A stretch of DNA of 64,000 nt, taken from NCBI RefSeq assembly GCF_003261235.1, contig NZ_CP030085.1, forward strand, positions 787,454-851,453, written 5' to 3'. Every line of letters begins with the position of its first letter. Within the stretch, counting starts at the first letter, position 1. The DNA comes from Polynucleobacter paneuropaeus. GTDB lineage: Bacteria; Pseudomonadota; Gammaproteobacteria; Burkholderiales; Burkholderiaceae. The notes below the pieces were generated by a model that was not told the origin of the DNA, ran no database searches, and saw nothing but the letters and a program-made list of their open reading frames with translations. The translations under genes and the position numbers were made by a program. Below, piece after piece: positions 38,593-46,973 of the stretch.

Positions 38593-40533
38593 ATGTCTGG
38601 CTCCCATTTTCACCATCATCACCATCACTCGCATAAGCGGGTGCATTCAGTTAGTCATATGAGTGATGGCGAGGCTCATGAATTGCATGCCCATAAAAAG
38701 GGTGATGCAAAACACTCTCACACAAAAGAAACCTCCAATCAGAATCTATTAATCATTGCCTTAGTTCTGACTCTGAGCTTTTCAGTGGTCGAGATGATTG
38801 CTTCTTATCTCTCGAATTCTTTGGCGCTAATCTCCGATGCAGGTCATATGGTGACTGATGCAGCTTCATTGGGCTTAGCTGTTTTGGCACAGATGATTGC
38901 CCGTCGTCCACCATCACCTAAACACTCTTTTGGCTTGGGTAGGGCAGAAGCGCTAGCGGCCTTCGTGAATGGCATTGCGATGTTGGCATTGGTTGCTTGG
39001 ATCGTGTTTGAAGCCATTACCCGTTTCTTCACACCACATGTAGTCAATGGTATGACTGTCACGGTTGTGGCTGCGTTAGGTTTACTCATGAATTTGGTGG
39101 TTGCCTGGGTGCTTTCTAAAGATCAAAAGAGTGTGAATACCCGCGCAGCACTATTACATGTGATGGGGGATTTATTAGGTTCGGTTGCTGCCTTGGTTGC
39201 TGGCTTAGTCATTCAGTACACCGGTTGGATGCCGATTGACTCATTACTCTCGATCTTGGTGTCCTTATTAATTCTGAAATCGACTTTCACAATCTTGCAT
39301 GAGTCCTATCACTTTCTCATGGAAGGTGTGCCGCCCCATATTGATTATTTACAAGTGGGTAGCGATCTTAAGAAAGTGCCTGGCGTCGTAGCAGTGCATG
39401 ACTTACATATTTGGGAGATGACCCCTAGCTTTCCTGCTTTGATTGGCCATATTGAGGTTGAGCTCATGAAAGAATGGCCACAAATCATGTCACGAATTCA
39501 TGATATGTTGTACACAAGACATGGAATTGATCATGTCACCTTGCAACCCGAAGAGACGCAATCTTTAAGTGAAGCACCAAGTCATGATGATCACCCCGAG
39601 ATTGTTCCTGAAGCTTTATCCCAAGCTACACCCGCTCCCATGATCGATGCATCAACCCTGAAAGAATCCCAGATGCATCCTAGTACCCATTTTGTAGTTT
39701 GTCGTAGCGGCGAAGGTAAGCATCGCATGGCCTATCAAGCATGGGGCAACCCTAAAAACCCTCGCGTCTTGATTTGTGCGCATGGCCTGAGCAGAAGGGG
39801 TAGCGACTTCTCAACCCTTGCGCAAGCACTCTGCGATCAGTATTACGTGGTTTGTCCCGATGTGATTGGTCGAGGTGAGTCTGATCGCTTAAGTAATCCG
39901 ATTATGTATTCAGTGCCGCAATATGTTGCGGATATGAAATCCCTCGTAACCCATTTAGGTGTGAAGCAAGTGGATTGGATTGGTACCTCGATGGGGGGCT
40001 TAATTGGAATGGTATTCGCAGCTTTGCCTAATTCTCCGATTCGTCGCATGATCATCAATGATGTGGGACCTCGTATTGAACCGGCAGCGATTGAGCGCCT
40101 GAGCTCCTATGTTGGTAAACCTTTTGCTTTTAGTAGTCGTGCTGATGCTCTGGAGGCCCTGAATCAGATTACCGCAACCTTCGGCGATCACACTCCCGAA
40201 GAGTGGGAAAAGTTGAATGGCCCACAATTAATTGAACAAAACGGAGTTTGGGGTCTTCATTACGATCCGGATATTTCAGTACCGTTTAGCTCAGTCACGC
40301 CGATGATGGCAAAGGCTGGTGAGATGGCAATGTGGCACACCTTTAAGCAAATTCATATTCCGATGCTGATTGTGCGTGGTGGCGATTCAGATCTTTTATC
40401 ACCCGAGACGGTGGCGAAGATGTGTAAGCTGAACCCCAATGCGAGAAGTATTGAGATTCCTAATGTAGGTCACGCACCAGCCTTTATCAAAGCCGAACAG
40501 ATAGCGCTTGCCAAAGAATTTTTCAGTTCGTGA
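38593..40533 (+). CDS. Fusion of CDF cation exporter and alpha/beta hydrolase
   Basis: One uninterrupted frame of about 646 residues from ATG 38593 (GGGAG 5 bases upstream; the frame extends to 38581). The His-rich N-terminus (HFHHHHHHSHKR) and residues about 50-250 form a CzcD/ZitB-type exporter with six membrane spans and metal-site motifs ALISDAGHMVTDA and LLHVMGDLLGS. A cytoplasmic domain ends in GIDHVTLQPE. After a linker (about 325-370) comes an alpha/beta hydrolase: ICAHGLSRRGSDF (oxyanion region), nucleophile WIGTSMGGLIGM, IVRGGDSDLLSPE (Asp), NVGHAPAF (His). Both halves keep key residues. I know of no standard architecture like this. Confidence 0.88.
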   Translation: MSGSHFHHHHHHSHKRVHSVSHMSDGEAHELHAHKKGDAKHSHTKETSNQNLLIIALVLTLSFSVVEMIASYLSNSLALISDAGHMVTDAASLGLAVLAQMIARRPPSPKHSFGLGRAEALAAFVNGIAMLALVAWIVFEAITRFFTPHVVNGMTVTVVAALGLLMNLVVAWVLSKDQKSVNTRAALLHVMGDLLGSVAALVAGLVIQYTGWMPIDSLLSILVSLLILKSTFTILHESYHFLMEGVPPHIDYLQVGSDLKKVPGVVAVHDLHIWEMTPSFPALIGHIEVELMKEWPQIMSRIHDMLYTRHGIDHVTLQPEETQSLSEAPSHDDHPEIVPEALSQATPAPMIDASTLKESQMHPSTHFVVCRSGEGKHRMAYQAWGNPKNPRVLICAHGLSRRGSDFSTLAQALCDQYYVVCPDVIGRGESDRLSNPIMYSVPQYVADMKSLVTHLGVKQVDWIGTSMGGLIGMVFAALPNSPIRRMIINDVGPRIEPAAIERLSSYVGKPFAFSSRADALEALNQITATFGDHTPEEWEKLNGPQLIEQNGVWGLHYDPDISVPFSSVTPMMAKAGEMAMWHTFKQIHIPMLIVRGGDSDLLSPETVAKMCKLNPNARSIEIPNVGHAPAFIKAEQIALAKEFFSS

Positions 40534-40545
40534 TTAAATGTAAGA

Positions 40546-42516
40546 ATGGCAAATGCCCCTAGCCTTAGTAAAAAACCGCTATTTATAGACGCTTGGCATG
40601 GTGAACCAACCGAGCAGCATGCGGCTGGAGTTTTGCAGATTCTGCAAACTTTGCATTTAGATGAAGCCACCTTAACTGCCGCAAGTCATATTGGACGTAC
40701 GCACGGCAAAGAAGCGCTAATAAAATTAATCGGTGAAGAATCAGCCAGACTGATCATTGGTTATCGCGATTTACGCCAGGCTCAAGCTAAGCTGCTTCGC
40801 GCAGATGGTGGTGTCAGTGTTACTGGTCAAGAAGAAATGCTGCGCAAGATGTTGCTCGCATTTGGCGATGATCTGCGTGTGGTACTGCTGTATCTAGGCT
40901 CTCGCTTGCAAACGCTACGCTGGGTGACGCAACAAAAAATTAGCATGCCAGAAGCCTGGTCGCAAGAGATTCTCAATATCGATGCATCACTTGCTAACCG
41001 TCTGGGTATTTGGCAAATGAAGTGGGAGATGGAGGATCTGGCTTTTAGAGCTTCCTCTGGTGATACCTATCGAGATATTGCCAAGATGCTTGATGCCAAG
41101 CGTAATGAGCGAGAAGTCTTTATTGCGCAAATCGTAAAGCAACTACAAGATGAACTGGCCGCAGCCCGTATTGATGCAGAAGTATATGGACGCCCTAAAC
41201 ATATTTTCAGTATCTGGAAAAAGATGCAGGGTAAGTCACTCGACTTTGCTAACCTCTATGATGTGCGCGCATTTCGGGTTCTGGTCCCTGATGTTAAATC
41301 TTGTTATGCCAGTTTAGGCTTAGTCCACAATATCTGGCAGCCCGTACCCAGAGAATTCGATGACTACATTGCACGGCCAAAGCCGAACGGCTATCAGTCT
41401 TTGCACACGGTAGTGATGGACGACCAAGGCATTGCTTTTGAGATTCAGATTCGTACACATGAGATGCATCAGCAAGCTGAGTATGGTTTAGCAGCCCATT
41501 GGCGCTATAAAGAGGGCGCTTATCAAGCTGGACAGCAGACCGGAACGCATAGTGCGGCAGCAGAGTACGAAAGACAAATTGCGTGGGCAAGACAGCTAAT
41601 CTCCTGGAAAGAAGATGCATGGGAACAATTAAAGCACCACGAGATTGATGATCATATTTATGTGCTTACCCCGCTCGGTAAAGTCATTTCATTAGAGAAG
41701 GGCTCATCCCCAATTGACTTTGCTTATGCCGTACATACCGATTTAGGCCATCGTTGCCGTGGCGCGAGGGTTGATGGCGCGATGGTACCGCTTGATACCC
41801 CACTACAAAATGGGCAGACGATTGAAATCATTGCAGTCAAGCATGGTGGACCATCACGTGACTGGATTAGCCCTGAACGTCATTATCTTCGTTCTCAGCG
41901 GGCCCGAACTCGCGTGAGAGCTTGGTTCAATGCGCTCGATGATGAGCAAACTGAGAAAGTTCCCGAGAAAACGGAGACTCATAAAGCAGAAGTCAAGCTT
42001 ACCGCTCCCGAAACTGAAATTGTTTTGCGACAAAGTTCTCGTAAATCTGGTCACGCTAGTGATGTGTTGGTGGTGGGTGTCGATTCTCTTCTCACGCAAT
42101 TGGCACGATGCTGCCGCCCAGTTCCGCCAGATGTGATTGCAGGATTTGTGACCCAGGGTAGAGGGGTGTCTATTCATCGTCGATCTTGCAAAACCTTTCG
42201 GGGACTATTGGAGCGTGCTCCTGAGCGTGTCATTCAGACCGCTTGGAATGCAAGCCATAGTGATGGAAAAGACTATGAGAAGCGGGTTTTTCCAGCAGAT
42301 TTGGCGGTGAGTGCCTTAGACCGCCCAGAATTAATGCGCGAGTTATTTGAGATTCTGACCAGACAAGGTATTCATGTGATCGACTTACGCAAATCGGTTC
42401 GCAAAGGCCTGGCCCAGATCTTATTCACAGTTGAAGTGAAAGACTCAGAGGCCCTACGCTTGGTTCAAAACAGCTTAGAAGAGCTCAAAGGCGTGACGCT
42501 CGTGCGCCGCCGGTGA
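40546..42516 (+). CDS. relA: RelA/SpoT-family (p)ppGpp synthetase
   Basis: A 656-residue stringent-response protein. The N-terminal HD hydrolase region is degenerate: the H-D-x3-E-D motif is not found. The synthetase domain (about 205-325) has GRPKHIFSIWKKMQGKSLDF, LYDVRAFRVLV, PKPNGYQSLHTVV and IQIRTHEMHQQAEYGLAAHW. A TGS domain follows (about 365-425, IYVLTPLGKVISLEKGSSPI), then the conserved cysteine region (ARCCRPVPPD-x-IAGFVTQGRGVSIHR) and an ACT domain at the end. This pattern marks RelA, a synthetase activated on the ribosome, rather than SpoT. It starts 12 bp after the fusion gene. Confidence 0.93.
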   Translation: MANAPSLSKKPLFIDAWHGEPTEQHAAGVLQILQTLHLDEATLTAASHIGRTHGKEALIKLIGEESARLIIGYRDLRQAQAKLLRADGGVSVTGQEEMLRKMLLAFGDDLRVVLLYLGSRLQTLRWVTQQKISMPEAWSQEILNIDASLANRLGIWQMKWEMEDLAFRASSGDTYRDIAKMLDAKRNEREVFIAQIVKQLQDELAAARIDAEVYGRPKHIFSIWKKMQGKSLDFANLYDVRAFRVLVPDVKSCYASLGLVHNIWQPVPREFDDYIARPKPNGYQSLHTVVMDDQGIAFEIQIRTHEMHQQAEYGLAAHWRYKEGAYQAGQQTGTHSAAAEYERQIAWARQLISWKEDAWEQLKHHEIDDHIYVLTPLGKVISLEKGSSPIDFAYAVHTDLGHRCRGARVDGAMVPLDTPLQNGQTIEIIAVKHGGPSRDWISPERHYLRSQRARTRVRAWFNALDDEQTEKVPEKTETHKAEVKLTAPETEIVLRQSSRKSGHASDVLVVGVDSLLTQLARCCRPVPPDVIAGFVTQGRGVSIHRRSCKTFRGLLERAPERVIQTAWNASHSDGKDYEKRVFPADLAVSALDRPELMRELFEILTRQGIHVIDLRKSVRKGLAQILFTVEVKDSEALRLVQNSLEELKGVTLVRRR

Positions 42517-42534
42517 TAAACTCTTGTTTTATAT

Positions 42535-42611
42535 AGGCTCGTAGCTCAGCTGGTTAGAGCACCACCTTGACATGGTGGGGGTCGTTGGTTCGAGTCCAAT
42601 CGAGCCTACCA
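42535..42611 (+). tRNA. tRNA-Val(GAC)
   Basis: Cloverleaf with acceptor AGGCTCG/CGAGCCT, D-arm GCTC...GAGC, anticodon stem CCACC/GGTGG around loop TTGACAT (anticodon GAC), T-arm GTTGG-TTCGAGT-CCAAT and encoded CCA. Confidence 0.97.
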
Positions 42612-42705
42612 ACGAATTTGACCCAGAGCGCGGTTGCCGAAAAGCCACCGCGCTTTATTTTTGGTCTGTAAGCATTTTTACTAAAGCACATGTGATGGAG
42701 TTGTT

Positions 42706-44628
42706 ATGGTGGTAGTTACTCTTCCTGACGGATCGAAACGCGAGTTTGAGAACGCAGTGCGGGTGTTTGATGTCGCGCAGAGCATTGGAAGTGGTCTTGC
42801 TAAGGCAGCTTTAGGCGGGATTGTTGACGGCAAGATGGTGGACTTAAGTCACCTCATTGAGCAAGATGTTCAGTTAGCAATCGTGACCGACAAAAGCCCT
42901 GAAGCCCTCGAGATCATCCGTCACTCGACAGCACACCTCTTAGCTTACGCAGTGAAAGAACTCTTTCCTGATGCCCAAGTCACGATTGGCCCAGTCGTCG
43001 AGAATGGTTTCTACTACGATTTCTCTTATCACCGCCCATTTACTCCAGACGATCTGCTTGCACTAGAGAAGAAGATGGCTGAGCTTGCTAAAAAAGATGA
43101 GCCCGTTATTCGTCAAGTCTTGCCTCGTGATGAAGCAGTAAAGTTCTTTAAAGATCAAGGCGAGCATTACAAAGCAGAAATTATTAGTAGCATTCCGCAG
43201 GGTGAAGATGTCTCGCTTTATACCGAAGGTAAGTTCACTGACTTATGCCGTGGACCGCACGTACCGTCGACTGGCAAGCTCAAAGTCTTTAAGCTCATGA
43301 AGCTGGCTGGCGCTTACTGGCGGGGCGATAGCAAGAATGAAATGCTTCAGCGTATCTACGGTACAGCTTGGCTCAAGAAAGAAGATCAAGATCAGTATCT
43401 TCATATGTTGGAAGAGGCTGAGAAGCGTGATCATCGTCGCTTGGGTAAATTGCTTGATTTATTTCATTTTCAAGAAGAGGCGCCAGGTTTAATTTTTTGG
43501 CATCCTAAGGGCTGGTCAATTTGGCAAGAAGTTGAGCAGTACATGCGACGCGTGTACCAGCAAGAGGGCTATCAAGAAGTTAAAGCACCACAAATTTTGG
43601 ACCGTGGACTCTGGGAAAAATCTGGACATTGGGATAACTACAAAGAGAATATGTTCACCACCGAGTCAGAGAATCGGGCTTATGCATTAAAGCCGATGAA
43701 CTGTCCTGGCCACGTGCAAATCTTTAATGCTGGCTTACATAGCTATCGTGAGTTGCCATTGCGCTATGGTGAGTTTGGACAATGTCATCGCAATGAACCA
43801 TCGGGTGCATTGCATGGCTTGATGCGCGTACGCGGGTTCACTCAAGATGATGGTCATATTTTCTGTACCGAAGATCAGATTCAGGCTGAAGTAGCGGCCT
43901 TTGATAAAGCAGTACGCCATGTATATCAGGATTTTGGCTTTACTGAGGTTGCAGTCAAATTGGCATTGCGTCCCGCTAAGCGGGTGGGTGATGACGCGAT
44001 TTGGGATAAAGCCGAAGCCGCTCTGAGAGGAGCCCTTATGGCCTCAGGTCAAGAATGGGAAGAATTACCCGGCGAAGGAGCTTTTTATGGTCCGAAGATC
44101 GAATATCACCTCAAAGACTCGATTGGCAGAACCTGGCAATGCGGCACGATTCAGGTAGATTTTTCGATGCCAGCCCGATTAGGGGCTGAATATGTGGCAG
44201 AAGACAACAGTCGCAAGACCCCAGTCATGCTCCATCGGGCAATTGTGGGCTCTTTAGAGCGTTTTATTGGGATTTTGATCGAAAACCATGCTGGAAATAT
44301 GCCAGTTTGGCTTGCTCCTACCCAAGCTGTAGTCCTCAATATCTCGGAAAATTCAGCCGCTTATGCCAAAGAAGTCCAGCAATCTCTGAAAAAACAAGGG
44401 TTTAGAGTTGAATCAGATTTGCGGAATGAGAAAATTACGTATAAAATACGCGAGCACGCATTACAGAAGCTCCCATTTTTGCTAGTTGTTGGCGATAAAG
44501 AGCGTGAAAGTAATACGGTGGCCGTTCGTGCCCGTGGCGGAGTGGATTTAGGCGTAATGCCTCTTGATGCCTTCGTTGCCCGACTCCAGCAGGATATTTC
44601 CCAGAAAGTCGGACCCGAGCCTAGCTAG
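42706..44628 (+). CDS. thrS: Threonyl-tRNA synthetase
   Basis: A 640-residue class II synthetase. The N-terminal TGS domain (about 1-62) is followed by the editing domain with HSTAHLLAYAVKELFPDAQV (about 72-91) and the Cys/His site TDLCRGPHVPSTG. The catalytic core includes APGLIFWHPKGW, MNCPGHVQIFNAGLHSYREL, RFIGILIENHAGNMPVWLAP and a C-terminal anticodon-binding domain. Zinc ligands Cys (MNCPGH), His and His appear present. It leads the infC-rpmI-rplT-pheST cluster. Confidence 0.97.
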   Translation: MVVVTLPDGSKREFENAVRVFDVAQSIGSGLAKAALGGIVDGKMVDLSHLIEQDVQLAIVTDKSPEALEIIRHSTAHLLAYAVKELFPDAQVTIGPVVENGFYYDFSYHRPFTPDDLLALEKKMAELAKKDEPVIRQVLPRDEAVKFFKDQGEHYKAEIISSIPQGEDVSLYTEGKFTDLCRGPHVPSTGKLKVFKLMKLAGAYWRGDSKNEMLQRIYGTAWLKKEDQDQYLHMLEEAEKRDHRRLGKLLDLFHFQEEAPGLIFWHPKGWSIWQEVEQYMRRVYQQEGYQEVKAPQILDRGLWEKSGHWDNYKENMFTTESENRAYALKPMNCPGHVQIFNAGLHSYRELPLRYGEFGQCHRNEPSGALHGLMRVRGFTQDDGHIFCTEDQIQAEVAAFDKAVRHVYQDFGFTEVAVKLALRPAKRVGDDAIWDKAEAALRGALMASGQEWEELPGEGAFYGPKIEYHLKDSIGRTWQCGTIQVDFSMPARLGAEYVAEDNSRKTPVMLHRAIVGSLERFIGILIENHAGNMPVWLAPTQAVVLNISENSAAYAKEVQQSLKKQGFRVESDLRNEKITYKIREHALQKLPFLLVVGDKERESNTVAVRARGGVDLGVMPLDAFVARLQQDISQKVGPEPS

Positions 44629-44669
44629 GGGTGGAATGGTTTTTATTGTTTTTTTAGAGGAATTAGAAG

Positions 44670-45194
44670 ATCGCTACTGAAAAATTGCAGCGCATTAATC
44701 GGGAAATAACTGCTCCTGAAGTGCGTTTGATTGGAATCGATGGTGAAGCCATCGGTGTAGTTAAGTTGAGTGAAGCCCTGGCTTTAGCAGAAGAGAAAGA
44801 AACCGATTTGGTGGAAATTGCTCCGACAGCTGAGCCTCCAGTAGTCCGAATCATGGACTTTGGCAAATTCAAGTACCAAGAAGCCAAGCGTCAGCATGAA
44901 GCCAAGCTGAAGCAAAAAGTGATTCAGGTGAAGGAAGTGAAATTCCGTCCCGGCACAGACGATGGTGACTATGGTGTGAAGCTACGTAACCTAATCCGCT
45001 TTTTGGAAGATGGCGATAAGACAAAGATTACGCTGCGGTTTCGGGGTCGTGAGATGGCCCACCAAGAAATCGGAGCCAGAATGTTGGAACGTTTGAAGTT
45101 GGACCTGGAAGAGTTTGGTCAAGTTGAACAGTTTCCAAAGATGGAGGGTCGGCAGATGGTCATGGTGCTGGCTCCCATTCGTAAGGCTAAGTAA
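44670..45194 (+). CDS. infC: Translation initiation factor IF-3, ATC start
   Basis: About 174 residues: INREITAPEVRLIGIDGEAI, PPVVRIMDFGKFKYQEAKRQ, VKEVKFRPGTDDGDYGVKLR and KITLRFRGREMAHQEIGARM. No ATG fits. The frame's TTG at 44685 is too far inside the N-terminus, while ATC at 44670 (reading I-A-T-E-K-L-Q) has AGAGG 9 bases upstream. infC is the classic gene with a rare start codon (AUU, AUC), used for self-regulation because IF-3 rejects such starts. Confidence 0.93.
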   Translation: MATEKLQRINREITAPEVRLIGIDGEAIGVVKLSEALALAEEKETDLVEIAPTAEPPVVRIMDFGKFKYQEAKRQHEAKLKQKVIQVKEVKFRPGTDDGDYGVKLRNLIRFLEDGDKTKITLRFRGREMAHQEIGARMLERLKLDLEEFGQVEQFPKMEGRQMVMVLAPIRKAK

Positions 45195-45297
45195 CAAGTT
45201 ATTGCAACTTGTGGTTTAGGTAGTGATGTGCTTCTGGGTACAGGAAGAGTAACCGTCGGTTACCACCTATGTTGCGCAAAATAAGAAGGGGTGCTTT

Positions 45298-45495
45298 ATG
45301 CCCAAGATGAAGAGCAAGAGTAGCGCTAAGAAGCGCTTCACGGTTCGCGCAGGCGGATCGATCAAACGAGGACAGGCTTTCAAACGCCATATCCTCACCA
45401 AGAAAACCACTAAGAACAAGCGTCATTTGCGTGGTTCCACCGAAGTTGCGAAGGCAGACGTTAAGTCTATTCGCTCCATGCTTCCTTACGCTTAA
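45298..45495 (+). CDS. rpmI: 50S ribosomal protein L35
   Basis: 65 residues: MPKMKSKSSAKKRFTVRAGG, then KRGQAFKRHILTKKTTKNKR and HLRG. The usual length and gene position, between infC and rplT. The 103-bp gap after infC may hold a leader for autoregulation by L20. Confidence 0.97.
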   Translation: MPKMKSKSSAKKRFTVRAGGSIKRGQAFKRHILTKKTTKNKRHLRGSTEVAKADVKSIRSMLPYA

Positions 45496-45520
45496 CCTCA
45501 GACTAGATTAGGAGAATTCA

Positions 45521-45886
45521 ATGCCAAGAGTCAAACGTGGGGTTACCGCAAGAGCCCGTCATAAAAAAATCACCGATGCCGCAACAGGGTATCGTGGTCG
45601 TCGTAAAAACGTATTCCGTATTGCTAAGCAAGCAGTTATGCGCGCTGGTCAATATGCTTATCGTGACCGTCGCAATAAGAAACGTGTGTTCCGCGCTTTG
45701 TGGATCGCCCGTATCAATGCGGCTGTGCGTGAGCATGGTATGAACTACAGCGTTTTCATGAATGGTATGAAGAAAGCCTCTATCGATCTCGATCGTAAAG
45801 TGCTTTCAGATATGGCCATTGCTGACAAAGCGGCTTTTGCTGCTTTAGTTACTCGGATTAAATCCGTAGTCAGCGCTGCCGCTTAA
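45521..45886 (+). CDS. rplT: 50S ribosomal protein L20
   Basis: 121 residues beginning MPRVKRGVTARARHKKITDA. It contains GYRGRRKNVFRIAKQAVMRA and LWIARINAAVREHGMNYSVF, typical of L20. AGGAG lies 7 bases before the ATG. Represses its own operon in many bacteria. Confidence 0.97.
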   Translation: MPRVKRGVTARARHKKITDAATGYRGRRKNVFRIAKQAVMRAGQYAYRDRRNKKRVFRALWIARINAAVREHGMNYSVFMNGMKKASIDLDRKVLSDMAIADKAAFAALVTRIKSVVSAAA

Positions 45887-45912
45887 TTCTTTACTAAAAG
45901 AATTCAGCCGCA

Positions 45913-46959
45913 ATGGTTTCTCTCGACCACATTGTCGAGGATGCCAGACGTGATTTCCTCGGAGCTGCCGATGCGGCAGCTCTAGAGGACGCCAAAGCTA
46001 GGTATCTCGGCAAATCAGGGGTTCTCACTGAGCGTCTCAAGGCGCTTGGTGGAATGTCGCCCGAAGAGCGCAAGAGTGCTGGCGCCCAAATTAATCAAAT
46101 CAAGACCCAAGTAGAAGAAGCGCTACAGGCGCGTCGCCAAGCACTGGCTGATGGTGTTTTGCTTGAGCGTCTTGCAGCGGAGTCGATAGATGTCTCCTTG
46201 CCAGGTCGTGGTCAGGCTGTTGGTAGTTTGCATCCTGTGACTCGGACTTGGGAGCGTGTGGAAGAGATCTTCCGCTCCATTGGCTTTGATGTAGCAGATG
46301 GTCCTGAAATTGAAACCGATTGGTTTAATTTCACTGCATTAAATAGTCCTGAGAATCATCCTGCACGTTCGATGCAGGACACTTTTTATATTGATGCTAA
46401 AGATGAGCAAGGCAAACCTCTGCTGTTGCGCACCCATACCAGTCCAATCCAAGTTCGTTATGCCAGCGAGCATGTCAAACGCTATGCCAATGAAAAGGTC
46501 ATGCCACCTATTAAGGTGATTGCGCCTGGTAGAACCTATCGTGTCGATAGTGATGCAACCCATTCACCCATGTTTCATCAAGTAGAAGGCTTATGGATTG
46601 CCGAAAGCGTTTCTTTTGCGGATCTCAAAGGCGTCTATACCGATTTCTTAAGAACCTTCTTTGAAACGAATGCATTGCAAGTGCGTTTCCGTCCTTCTTA
46701 CTTCCCATTCACTGAACCATCAGCTGAGATTGATATGGCCTTTGGTGGCGGCAAACTCGCTGGACGTTGGTTGGAGATTTCCGGAGCAGGGCAAGTTCAT
46801 CCTAATGTATTGCGCAATATGGGTATTGATCCCGAGCGCTACACCGGCTTTGCTTTTGGTTCTGGATTAGAGCGCTTAACAATGTTGCGCTATGGCATCG
46901 ACGACTTACGTCTCTTCTTTGAGAACGATTTACGCTTTCTCGAACAGTTCCCAGCATAA
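45913..46959 (+). CDS. pheS: Phenylalanyl-tRNA synthetase alpha subunit
   Basis: A 348-residue class II catalytic subunit. An N-terminal coiled coil is followed by HPVTRTWERVEEIFRSIGFD, LRTHTSPIQVRYASEHVKRY, TYRVDSDATHSPMFHQVEGL (motif 2) and GFAFGSGLERLTMLRYGIDD (motif 3). Pairs with pheT 14 bp downstream. Confidence 0.97.
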   Translation: MVSLDHIVEDARRDFLGAADAAALEDAKARYLGKSGVLTERLKALGGMSPEERKSAGAQINQIKTQVEEALQARRQALADGVLLERLAAESIDVSLPGRGQAVGSLHPVTRTWERVEEIFRSIGFDVADGPEIETDWFNFTALNSPENHPARSMQDTFYIDAKDEQGKPLLLRTHTSPIQVRYASEHVKRYANEKVMPPIKVIAPGRTYRVDSDATHSPMFHQVEGLWIAESVSFADLKGVYTDFLRTFFETNALQVRFRPSYFPFTEPSAEIDMAFGGGKLAGRWLEISGAGQVHPNVLRNMGIDPERYTGFAFGSGLERLTMLRYGIDDLRLFFENDLRFLEQFPA

Positions 46960-46973
46960 GAAAAGGACCCGGC

